A DNA stretch of 64,000 nt from NCBI GenBank assembly GCA_949840885.1, contig CATKYJ010000016.1:29575-93574 (forward strand). The letters run 5' to 3'. The notes under the pieces are model-generated. The model was not told where the DNA came from, searched no databases, and was given only the letters and a program-made list of their open reading frames with translations. Shown one piece after another: positions 1-8,051 of this stretch. Position numbers and translations under genes: made by a program. Numbering within the stretch: the stretch's first letter is position 1; every line of letters starts with the position of its first letter. The stretch is from an uncultured Acetatifactor sp. (GTDB lineage: Bacteria; Bacillota; Clostridia; Lachnospirales; Lachnospiraceae).

Positions 1-249
1 CATGAAGCGGAGATCATGTCCGCGGTGAAGCAGGCGTTCTTGCACAATCAACTGATTTTAGGATTTCGGCAGACACTGCACAACAAAGCATATGTGGCCC
101 CGGAGCATGTGTTTGAGAATCAGGAAGAAATGATTGCTTTCTTAAATAAAGTCATGGGACAGAAAGCGATCATAAAGGGTCAAATTGATTTGCAGAAGAA
201 AGCGGCTATGTCAGAGGAAATAGCTGCATACGCAGATCTTTTGAAATAA
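1..249 (+). CDS. 3' end of a GtfB-domain glycosylation protein (partial)
   Basis: The reading frame is open to the left edge. Codons for His-Glu-Ala-Glu-Ile precede the first ATG of the ORF track, so the gene begins outside the window. The roughly 82 visible residues align by eye with the last part of the GtfB C-terminal domain: AFLHNQLILGF here, AFLNHQLIFAF in gtfB at 8030, and AFLSNQLIFAF in the fusion at 5001. GtfB is the non-catalytic partner that stabilises GtfA and binds acceptor peptide during O-GlcNAc modification of Ser/Thr-rich adhesins. Whether the missing part is a full GtfB or another fusion cannot be told. It sits 29 bp upstream of a small membrane-protein gene and probably shares its operon. 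Confidence 0.75.
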   Translation, partial: HEAEIMSAVKQAFLHNQLILGFRQTLHNKAYVAPEHVFENQEEMIAFLNKVMGQKAIIKGQIDLQKKAAMSEEIAAYADLLK

Positions 250-278
250 AATATTAACTTAATTCAGGAGGGAAAAGT

Positions 279-446
279 ATGTTTGGAAATTTGGATGCGG
301 TTACCGTTGTGACTATTCTGGAGTTTATACTTGCGGTGTACAGCCTGGCGCTTGTATTTTCTGTGAAGAATAAGGTTTTGAGGATCGTGAATATTGTTCT
401 CGCTGTTGTGTGGGTGGTTCTGGGATTTTTAAACATTTTCATGTGA
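279..446 (+). CDS. 55-aa membrane protein in the glycosylation island
   Basis: This ORF is too short for the track. An ATG at 279 follows a strong CAGGAGGG ribosome binding site with 6-7 bp spacing, and the frame runs to TGA at 444. The protein starts MFGNLDAVTV and is almost entirely two hydrophobic stretches (about residues 8-27 and 36-54) separated by a short basic loop (VKNKVLR), so a two-helix inner-membrane protein is likely. Accessory Sec loci carry small membrane components (Asp4, Asp5) of about this size, which makes an analogous role possible, but I do not recognise the sequence as either. It lies between two GtfB-domain genes in the same direction, so co-transcription is likely. 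Confidence 0.65.
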   Translation: MFGNLDAVTVVTILEFILAVYSLALVFSVKNKVLRIVNIVLAVVWVVLGFLNIFM

Positions 447-513
447 CTTGCGGGGGGCTGCTTTCACGAAAGTGGGGCAGTCCCATGGCTGCGTTATGGC
501 GGGAGGGTGCGGG

Positions 514-1767
514 ATGATAGTTGTTTTTGATAAATATACAGATAATACAAAGAAATTATTGGAGACGATGCAGTCGGCGGCTCTTGACGTAAAGGTTGTC
601 GTGCTGAATGACGATGGTTTTCTGCCAAGAGGAATACTCTCGCCTTATGCTTACTATACGTATGGAAAAGAGGAAGAGATTCTGGAGGAAAAGGATCTGT
701 TCTTTGATTTTATTGAAGTACCGGAGTTTTGGGAGATTCGGGCGGTAGGCTTGTATGGCGGAATTTATGATATGGGATGCAAAAAGGCGGATATTTATTT
801 TACGGATCCCATCGAAAAAAGAAATGTGAAGCGCGTTGAATGGTGCATGGAAAACGGCTGGAAATACAAGATTGATCATTATAACAAGTACGCCCTGAAA
901 TATGCAAGCGAATTTCTGGACATAGATGGAAATGTGGAGTCTAAAGTTTTTTATTCCGGCAGGAATCAGGAAATGGTGGTGGAGCAGCCTCAAAATGACG
1001 TGGTCACTCTGCTTGAGGGAGGCAAAACGAGGGCTTTCTTTGTTTCCTATGCCGAATTCCTTTCGTATTACATGGAGGAAATTGGGGCAGGGGAAAAGCG
1101 GGTGCTGTTTGTAGAGAATGACGAGGGATTCCAATGCCTGGAATACAAATCGGGCGACAGGAGCATGTGGGAATATGTCTGGTTTCCCAGCGATGGACTG
1201 CTGAATAAGTATGTCAATATGGGTGGGAAGAACGGATATTGTTTTTGCAATATTCCGAAAGAATATCCGGCAAACAGCGCAAAAGGGGAGGCGCTTGTCT
1301 TAACGGCTTCGGACAGGCTGGAGAGGATTGAGGAACTGATTCATGAATTGCCGGAAGTCAATTTCCATATAGCTGCGAGCACACAGGTTTCCGACAAGCT
1401 CCGCAGGCTGGGAGAGCACGAAAATGTGAAAGTATATCCCCAGATTAGCAAGGGGGATTTAAATGCATTGTGGGATAAGTGCGATTTTTATCTGGATATC
1501 AATTATTTTCAGGAAGTGCAAAATGCAATTGATACTGCACAGCAGAAAAATTTGCTGATCATGGGATTTGAAAATATCATACATAATAAGAAGTTAATAA
1601 CCGAAGAATGTGTATTTCCCAGTCAGGATTTCAACAAGTTCACTTCTTTTATAAAAACGGTCATGCAGAATCCTGATTTGATGAAGAGGCTATTGGAAAA
1701 GCAGCAATGTAAGAAGCGGCAAAGCTGGAAAGAATTCATGGAAGCAGTGGGACTGACGGAGGAGTAG
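514..1767 (+). CDS. GtfB-like glycosylation chaperone, divergent paralogue
   Basis: About 417 aa. The track starts at TTG 448, but ATG 514 has a GGGAGG site 7 bp upstream and gives MIVVFDKYTD, matching the usual GtfB N-terminus (compare MLLLLDNYSV at 8057). The conserved early block VVLNDDGFLPRGILSPY parallels VIEDDGFLPDDCLTAY in gtfB. A C-terminal domain from about residue 275 carries the NFHIAAST and KCDFYLDINY blocks shared with the other GtfB copies. GtfB proteins are catalytically inactive glycosyltransferase folds that pair with GtfA to glycosylate Ser-rich adhesins in the cytoplasm before export by SecA2/SecY2. Only 2 bp separate it from the next gene, a GtfA-like protein, so the pair probably forms a complex like GtfA/GtfB. 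Confidence 0.8.
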   Translation: MIVVFDKYTDNTKKLLETMQSAALDVKVVVLNDDGFLPRGILSPYAYYTYGKEEEILEEKDLFFDFIEVPEFWEIRAVGLYGGIYDMGCKKADIYFTDPIEKRNVKRVEWCMENGWKYKIDHYNKYALKYASEFLDIDGNVESKVFYSGRNQEMVVEQPQNDVVTLLEGGKTRAFFVSYAEFLSYYMEEIGAGEKRVLFVENDEGFQCLEYKSGDRSMWEYVWFPSDGLLNKYVNMGGKNGYCFCNIPKEYPANSAKGEALVLTASDRLERIEELIHELPEVNFHIAASTQVSDKLRRLGEHENVKVYPQISKGDLNALWDKCDFYLDINYFQEVQNAIDTAQQKNLLIMGFENIIHNKKLITEECVFPSQDFNKFTSFIKTVMQNPDLMKRLLEKQQCKKRQSWKEFMEAVGLTEE

Positions 1768-1769
1768 AA

Positions 1770-3305
1770 GTGGCGGTTTATGTATTTAGTCTGGTAGTTG
1801 GATATCTGCCTCATGGAGTAGATAATGCTCAGGGATACCGAGCTCAAATTCTGAAAGATTTTCCTGGTTCCATCAAGTATGTATTTACAGATTTACCGAG
1901 AAAGCAAGATATTGACTATTATAGCAGGGTTGGAATTCATGCGGAAGAAATGCTCAGTGTCCACCAATATTTTACAGATGCCCGATCTTTGAGGTCAACT
2001 GTGAAGACGAGGGACAAACTGGAAGAATTGAAAAAAAGTTTGCTCTATACGGACGTGAAATATCTGGATAATGAGATCCGGCTGCTGAAAAACGGAACAG
2101 TTTTGGCAACGATTATGCTGGATGAAAATGAAAAAGACTATTGTTGTGGAACCCAATATTTCAGCACTGGGAAATTAATTCGAACAGAAAAATATATGGA
2201 AGGTGCCTGTTATATAGAATACTACATTACTGCAAAATCAGGTGTAAAATCCTATGCTAAGTTGGTGAGACGTACATTTTGTAATTGTGAAGGCGCTGTT
2301 GCATATAATCAGATATTCGAGGGAAAAAAGGAATGGTATCTGTTTCCGGACGGCAGAATATTGACAAAATCGCAGCTGCTTGCAGAATTTGTCAGGAAAC
2401 TAAATTTGACACAACAAGATACGGTTCTCTTAGATCGTTCTGCACAGTTTGATTTTGTTCAGCCGCTCTTTCAGTTTGGAAATAAAGCTAGGTTTATTTC
2501 CGTTTTTCATTCCGGACATTATTTTGAAAAAGGAGAAGATACAAATCGCTTATACTTGAATTATGAGTATTATTATTGGTTCAAATATACCAATCATATT
2601 GATGCCATGGTGGTTTCCACCCAGGAGCAGAAGATAGAGTTGATAGAAAAGCTTCAAGAGTACGGATTTAGTATCCCTGAAATTGAAGTGATACCGGCAG
2701 GGGGTATCGATTGCTTGAGATACCCTGAAACAGACAGGCGGCCATATTCGCTTATATCGGTTTCCCGCCTTGATAAGCGAAAGAAAATTGACTGGATTAT
2801 AAGGAGTGTTATAAAAGCGCATCAGATGAATCCGGAGATTTCTCTTGATATTTATGGCCGCGGCAATGGAGAGCATACGCAATATTTGCAGAATATCGTA
2901 TCCTCGAATCAAGCACAGTCATATATCAGATTCATGGGGCAGGTAGATGTCGCGGAGATATATAAAAATTATGAGGTCTTTATAACTGCGTCACTATGGG
3001 AGACTCTGGGTCTTTCTATGATGGAAGCCGTTGCGTCAGGAATGGCGATGATTGGGCTGGATGTAAAATATGGCAACCGTCTGTTTATTCAGCCCGATGT
3101 GAATGGTGCTTTGGTGGATTTTGATGTGAGTTGCTTAAATGATGAAGAGAAGCTGATTACTGAGATGGCTAAAAAAATAGTAGACATATTTTCGGATAAA
3201 GAACGTTTGGAAAAGTTTCATCAATGTTCCTATAAAATTGCACAAGGGTTTTTCTCAGAAATGATTCAAAAAAAGTGGATGAATTTAATAGCAAGAAAAG
3301 CATAA
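1770..3305 (+). CDS. GtfA-like glycosyltransferase (GT4 fold), paralogue 1
   Basis: 511 aa from a GTG start with GGAGGAG about 6 bp upstream. The N-terminus (VGYLPHGVDNAQGYRAQIL) mirrors the GtfA signature seen at 6561 (IGWASSGVEYAQAYRAKVL). The C-terminal nucleotide-sugar domain has a GT4-type stretch, ASLWETLGLSMMEAVASG, including the E-x7-E-like pair of glutamates, then YGNRLFIQPDVNG. GtfA normally transfers GlcNAc from UDP-GlcNAc to serine/threonine in adhesins with GtfB as partner. Here the preceding gene supplies a GtfB-like partner. The sequence is AT-rich relative to the canonical pair downstream, hinting at separate acquisition. The actual sugar donor is not predictable. Confidence 0.85.
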   Translation: MAVYVFSLVVGYLPHGVDNAQGYRAQILKDFPGSIKYVFTDLPRKQDIDYYSRVGIHAEEMLSVHQYFTDARSLRSTVKTRDKLEELKKSLLYTDVKYLDNEIRLLKNGTVLATIMLDENEKDYCCGTQYFSTGKLIRTEKYMEGACYIEYYITAKSGVKSYAKLVRRTFCNCEGAVAYNQIFEGKKEWYLFPDGRILTKSQLLAEFVRKLNLTQQDTVLLDRSAQFDFVQPLFQFGNKARFISVFHSGHYFEKGEDTNRLYLNYEYYYWFKYTNHIDAMVVSTQEQKIELIEKLQEYGFSIPEIEVIPAGGIDCLRYPETDRRPYSLISVSRLDKRKKIDWIIRSVIKAHQMNPEISLDIYGRGNGEHTQYLQNIVSSNQAQSYIRFMGQVDVAEIYKNYEVFITASLWETLGLSMMEAVASGMAMIGLDVKYGNRLFIQPDVNGALVDFDVSCLNDEEKLITEMAKKIVDIFSDKERLEKFHQCSYKIAQGFFSEMIQKKWMNLIARKA

Positions 3306-3333
3306 AATCAGGAGAGGGTTGAGGAAAGAGAAT

Positions 3334-4884
3334 ATGTCGGTTTACATATTTTCCTTGTTGGCAGGATTTGTATTTGGAGGAGTCGATACCGCCCAGGGAT
3401 ATCGAGCTGGAATATTGGAGAATTTACCATATCCTGTAAAATTTATTTTTGAAAGTCTGCCCAGGAGGGAAGATATCATCAGATACAAAAATATCGGGAT
3501 CAAGCTGGAGCAAATGCTCTGTATGCATCAGTGTTTTACAGGTAATTTAACAGTGAAGCTATGCGGCAAGACAAAAGATAAGCTGGAAGAACTCAAAAAA
3601 TGCTTGCGCTGTACAGGGATAGAGCAACATGAAAATGAAGTTAGGCTGATTCGCAAGGGAGTGCTTGTTGCCTCTATTCTATTGGACGAAGAAAACAAAG
3701 ATTATTATTGGGGCATTCACTATTTCAATCAATCCAAGCTGATCCGCACAGAAATTTATACAGACGGAATTTCCTACACAAATTATTATGTGACAGCCAG
3801 ATCCGACAAGGGAGCCTATGCGAAACTGGTGAGACGCACATTTTACAGCAAGGGCGGGAAGGCAGTCTATGATCAGATATTTGAAAGAAACAGGGAATGG
3901 TATTTGTTCCCAGACGGTAGATGCTATACAAAGCAGCAGTTTTTAGCAGCATTTATTCGGAAATTGGATTTAAAGGAAAAGGATATCATTATTTTAGATC
4001 GCCCTGCCAGTTATGATTTATTGCAGCCGATTTTTCAGTTCAAAGGGATGGCTAAATTGGTTGTCATAATGCACTCTGGGCATTTTTATGAAAAAGGAGA
4101 AGATCCTTATGATGTATATCTAAATAAAGAATACTATTATTGCTTTAAGTATTCAGGGATGATTAATGCGATAGTAGTTTCCACAGAGGAGCAGAAATGT
4201 GAACTGGTAGAAAGATTGCAGGAATATGGATGCGCTGTACCTGAAATAAGAATAATACCAGCAGGAGGAGTTGATAGTCTAAAATGTTCAGAAAAGGGGA
4301 GACAACCATATTCTATGTTATCGGTTTCCCGCATTCATAGACGGAAAAAGGTTGAGTGGGTTATAAAAAGTGTGATAAAGGCACATAAAAAGAATCCAAA
4401 TATTTTTGTAGATATTTATGGGGAGGGTGTTGATAAGGATTATTATCAATATCTCCACAACATAGTGTCACAGAATGAGGCACAGTCCTATGTTCGATTT
4501 ATGGGATGGACAGATGTTACAGAAATTTATAAAAACTATGAGGTATATATAACCGCTTCATTATGGGAAACGCTAGGGTTGTCTCTTATGGAAGCTGTTG
4601 CATCAGGAACAGCTATGATTGGACTTGATGCAAAATATGGAAACCGTTTATTTATACAACCTGAAAATAATGGATATTTGGTTGAGTTTCATACAGAATA
4701 CGTGGATGGAGATGATGATAAGCTGACAGATGCTATTGCTGAAAAGATTGTGGATATTTTTTCTGACGAGACACGGCTAAGAGAATATCATAATAATTCT
4801 TATAGAATTGCGCAGACTTTTTGTACTAATAATTTGACAGATAAGTGGGAAGCTTTATTAAATTTTTGGACTAAAGGCAATTAA
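3334..4884 (+). CDS. GtfA-like glycosyltransferase (GT4 fold), paralogue 2
   Basis: About 516 aa. The track begins at TTG 3319, but ATG 3334 has a GAGGAAAG site at good spacing and gives MSVYIFSLLAGF, the expected GtfA-type start. It is close in sequence and length to the gene immediately upstream (both have YITASLWETLGLS/FITASLWETLGLS and YGNRLFIQP), so the two probably arose by tandem duplication. The GT4 catalytic-domain glutamates are retained (WETLGLSLMEA), so activity is plausible. It lies 28 bp after paralogue 1. Two GtfA-like proteins with one adjacent GtfB-like gene suggest partner swapping or successive sugar additions, which is inference. Confidence 0.84.
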   Translation: MSVYIFSLLAGFVFGGVDTAQGYRAGILENLPYPVKFIFESLPRREDIIRYKNIGIKLEQMLCMHQCFTGNLTVKLCGKTKDKLEELKKCLRCTGIEQHENEVRLIRKGVLVASILLDEENKDYYWGIHYFNQSKLIRTEIYTDGISYTNYYVTARSDKGAYAKLVRRTFYSKGGKAVYDQIFERNREWYLFPDGRCYTKQQFLAAFIRKLDLKEKDIIILDRPASYDLLQPIFQFKGMAKLVVIMHSGHFYEKGEDPYDVYLNKEYYYCFKYSGMINAIVVSTEEQKCELVERLQEYGCAVPEIRIIPAGGVDSLKCSEKGRQPYSMLSVSRIHRRKKVEWVIKSVIKAHKKNPNIFVDIYGEGVDKDYYQYLHNIVSQNEAQSYVRFMGWTDVTEIYKNYEVYITASLWETLGLSLMEAVASGTAMIGLDAKYGNRLFIQPENNGYLVEFHTEYVDGDDDKLTDAIAEKIVDIFSDETRLREYHNNSYRIAQTFCTNNLTDKWEALLNFWTKGN

Positions 4885-5000
4885 ATTAACGGATAATGTA
4901 GGATAGGATTTTTTGTAGAAGCTTTGTTAGGCATAGAAATAGAGTGGCTGAAAATGTGGATAGAAAAGGCATAGCGGGCGAATATAAGAAAGGGGTTTTT

Positions 5001-6503
5001 ATGAAAATACATATTACCAATCTGTATGGAGATGGGGAGGGAACGGCGGCAATAATTGCACAGCAAAATGTTGCTGGAATTGCGAAAGAACTTGGATTTA
5101 CAGAAATGTCTCTATTGAGTCGTACAACAAGACAGGATACAGATACTGACTTAAGAAAAAGAATGCATGGAATTACGGCGGCGGTAGAAGATGATGATAT
5201 TATAATTTTTCAATCTCCGACATGGCAGGAAGATTCGTTTCGCTATGATAAAATGTTATTGCGAACCATCCGGTTCCATCTCAATGTTAGAATTGCAATT
5301 TTCATTCATGATGTAATACCGTTTATGTTTGGAAGATCAGAAGATATTTGGGAGAAAACAATAGAAATATACAATATGGTTGATCTAATCATTGTTCCAT
5401 CAAAAGCAATGTTGGATGTTTTACGTGAAAAAGGGCTGAAAGTGCGAAAGGTTTTGATCCAGACTATGTTTGATTTCTTATTTAATGGAGAGATTAAACA
5501 GCCAGGATTTCAAAGACAAATTTTTTTCCCAGGGGCACCAGACAGGTTTAAATTTCTCAAATCATGGAACTACGATATCCCAATAAGATTGTTTTGCAAA
5601 AATTTTTCGCATGAGAAACAAAATATTGATTTTGGAGGATGGAAAAATACTACAGAGTTGTTGACAGAGTATGGAAATGGTGGATTTGGTTTGATATGGG
5701 AACAGTCGGATAATTCGGATTACTATAAATGTAATCAACCGTACAAACTATCTTCTTATCTAATGGCAAGAATTCCGGTTATTATACAAAAAGGCATTCA
5801 AAATGCGCAGATTATTCAGGAACGGGGATGGGGATTTGCGGTTGAATCGCTGGAGGAAGCAGTAAGGATAGTAAAAAATATTACAGAGGAACAATATTAT
5901 CAGTTGACTCATAATACAAAAAAAGTCAGTTTTTTGATTAAAAATGGTTATTTTACAAAGGAATTGCTGTTACACGCTGTCAATGAGTTGCTGATGGATG
6001 CTGGAAGAAATGAGAAATCTTTGGTGACAGAAGAATATTCTTTCCTAAAGGATAATGGTCATCGCCCAGAAGCTCTTATTTGTACAAATTCAGATCAGAT
6101 AGAATATTGTGAAGAGTTGATAAAAACAATACCTCAAATGCATTTTCATATTGCTGCGTTTACAAGGATGTCTCCTAAGCTTATGAATATGGGAAAATAT
6201 AGTAATGTAAGTTTATATCCGGGCATTGGAATCGATGGTTTGGATAATCTTTTTGAGAAGTGTGATTACTATTTTGATATAAATCATCAAACTGAGATGG
6301 CGTCCGCAGTGTATAGGGCTTTTTTAAGTAATCAGTTGATCTTTGCTTTTGAGAATACTATACATAACAGAAAGTATGTTGCAAGCAGTCATATTTATTC
6401 GGTAGAGAATGCAGGAAAGATGATTGAAGATATTCGAGCGATTATGGAAAGTAAAGCAGTGATGAATGAACATCTGCAACAGCAAAGGGAAGCTATATTT
6501 TGA
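5001..6503 (+). CDS. Chimera: Gtf3-type glucosyltransferase fused to GtfB C-terminal domain
   Basis: About 500 aa from ATG 5001, preceded by GAAAGGGG. The longer track start at 4944 lacks a ribosome site and adds a non-matching leader. Residues 1-340 resemble Gtf3/GtfC, the glucosyltransferase that extends GlcNAc on Ser-rich repeat adhesins in streptococci: MKIHITNLYG, DDDIIIFQSPTWQ, IAIFIHDVIPFMFG, IFFPGAPDRFKFLKSW and GGFGLIWEQS are its recognisable blocks. From about residue 350 the protein switches to the GtfB C-terminal domain, with ALICTNSDQIEYCEELIK nearly identical to ALICTNSDQIEHLERIVK of gtfB. Standard Gtf3 proteins end near 330-340 aa, so the added domain is unusual. It may dock the enzyme on the GtfA/GtfB-modified substrate. 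The gene is AT-rich. Confidence 0.85.
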   Translation: MKIHITNLYGDGEGTAAIIAQQNVAGIAKELGFTEMSLLSRTTRQDTDTDLRKRMHGITAAVEDDDIIIFQSPTWQEDSFRYDKMLLRTIRFHLNVRIAIFIHDVIPFMFGRSEDIWEKTIEIYNMVDLIIVPSKAMLDVLREKGLKVRKVLIQTMFDFLFNGEIKQPGFQRQIFFPGAPDRFKFLKSWNYDIPIRLFCKNFSHEKQNIDFGGWKNTTELLTEYGNGGFGLIWEQSDNSDYYKCNQPYKLSSYLMARIPVIIQKGIQNAQIIQERGWGFAVESLEEAVRIVKNITEEQYYQLTHNTKKVSFLIKNGYFTKELLLHAVNELLMDAGRNEKSLVTEEYSFLKDNGHRPEALICTNSDQIEYCEELIKTIPQMHFHIAAFTRMSPKLMNMGKYSNVSLYPGIGIDGLDNLFEKCDYYFDINHQTEMASAVYRAFLSNQLIFAFENTIHNRKYVASSHIYSVENAGKMIEDIRAIMESKAVMNEHLQQQREAIF

Positions 6504-6560
6504 AGATTTCAGAAAAAGGTAAAGAAAAAGGCATTAAATTTCCCCCAGGAGGAAAACGCA

Positions 6561-8051
6561 ATGATTTACAACTTCAATTTAGGAATCGGCTGGGCCAGCA
6601 GCGGCGTGGAATATGCGCAGGCCTACAGGGCGAAAGTATTGCGCAGCATAGGGTTGGAAGCGAAATTTGTTTTCACGGATATGTTCCCAAGGGACAATAT
6701 CCAGCACATGACAGAAAATATGGGCTTTTTAGATTCGGAGATCCTTTGGCTCTACACTTTCTTTACGGACTGTAAGATCTCGCCGGTGACCTATACTCTG
6801 AAGCAGCTGCAGGCCTCCTTTGGAAACAAAGAATTCACCTTTTCCAGGGAGGGAAGCAAGGCGAAATACACTTTTCCTGGGACAGATATTTACTATACAG
6901 TCTATCTGACAGACGAGACAGGCGACAGGGTTCACAGGGTGGAGATGGTCTCCAGAGGATATCTGATTCGGAAAGATTATTATACATACTGCCGCATCTA
7001 TTCCGAGTATTACGCGCCCCTTGACAAGCAGGCGCATCTGTATCAGCGCAGATTTTTCAATGAAGATGGAACTGTGGTATACGAAGAGATCACGGATAAG
7101 GATATGGTCATGTACCGGTTTCCGGATAAGCTGCTGTACTCAAAGGAGGAACTGGTGGGATATATGGTGTCCAAGCTGAAACTGACAGAACAGGATATCG
7201 TTATCATCGACAGGTCAACGGGGATAGGGCAGACCGTCATGCAGAATGCCGCCCCGGCCCGGATCGGCGTTGTGATTCACGCGGATCATTTCAACGAGAG
7301 CGCCACGGACAAGGAGCGCATCCTCTGGAATAATTATTATGAATATGCGTTTTCCCGGCATAAGCATGTGAGCTTTTATGTTGTCTCCACAGATGTGCAG
7401 AACCGTCTTTTGAAGAAGCAGTTTAAACAGTATCTGGGTGTGACTCCCAATGTCGTCACAATTCCCGTGGGAAGTTTGGACGAACTGAAAGTGCCGGAGG
7501 GAACAAGGAGAAAATCTTCCCTTATCACGGCATCAAGGCTGGCCGGTGAAAAGCATATTGACTGGCTCATTGAGGCGGTGGCAGCTGCCAGAAAACAGGT
7601 GCCGGATGTAACTTTAGACATTTACGGCAAGGGTGTGGAAGAGGAGAAGCTGTGGGAGAAGATAGCTGCGCTAAAGTGCGGAGACTATGTGCGCCTCTGC
7701 GGCCAGCAAAAGCTGGACCAGGTGTACAAGAACTACGAGGCATATCTTGCAGGATCCACCAGCGAGGGCTTCGGGCTTACGCTGATGGAGGCTGTGGGCT
7801 CCGGGCTGCCGATTATAGGATTCAATGTGCGCTATGGAAATCAGGTGTTCATCGATGACGGAGAAAACGGATACAGGATTGCGGTGAATGACAGGATGAG
7901 CGACAAAGAACGCATTGAAAAGCTGACAGAGTGCGTTGTCCGTTTGTTTACGGAAGCTAATCTGGAGGCGTTCCATCGGCATTCCTATGAAAAGGCGCAA
8001 GGATATCTTACCGGAAAGGTGGAAAGAAAATGGAAAAGAACGTTGAAATAA
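6561..8051 (+). CDS. gtfA: GtfA, accessory Sec glycosyltransferase (O-GlcNAc transferase)
   Basis: 496 aa from ATG 6561 with AGGAGG 8 bp upstream. The N-terminus MIYNFNLGIGWASSGVEYAQ is essentially the classic GtfA signature of streptococcal Ser-rich adhesin loci. The C-terminal GT4 domain contains AGSTSEGFGLTLMEAVGSG and VRYGNQVFID. With GtfB it forms the cytoplasmic complex that transfers GlcNAc to Ser/Thr of adhesins secreted by SecA2/SecY2. The adhesin and sec genes are not in the window and may lie to the left. It overlaps gtfB by 22 bp, implying translational coupling. Base composition shifts to higher GC at this gene compared with 1770-6503. Confidence 0.93.
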   Translation: MIYNFNLGIGWASSGVEYAQAYRAKVLRSIGLEAKFVFTDMFPRDNIQHMTENMGFLDSEILWLYTFFTDCKISPVTYTLKQLQASFGNKEFTFSREGSKAKYTFPGTDIYYTVYLTDETGDRVHRVEMVSRGYLIRKDYYTYCRIYSEYYAPLDKQAHLYQRRFFNEDGTVVYEEITDKDMVMYRFPDKLLYSKEELVGYMVSKLKLTEQDIVIIDRSTGIGQTVMQNAAPARIGVVIHADHFNESATDKERILWNNYYEYAFSRHKHVSFYVVSTDVQNRLLKKQFKQYLGVTPNVVTIPVGSLDELKVPEGTRRKSSLITASRLAGEKHIDWLIEAVAAARKQVPDVTLDIYGKGVEEEKLWEKIAALKCGDYVRLCGQQKLDQVYKNYEAYLAGSTSEGFGLTLMEAVGSGLPIIGFNVRYGNQVFIDDGENGYRIAVNDRMSDKERIEKLTECVVRLFTEANLEAFHRHSYEKAQGYLTGKVERKWKRTLK

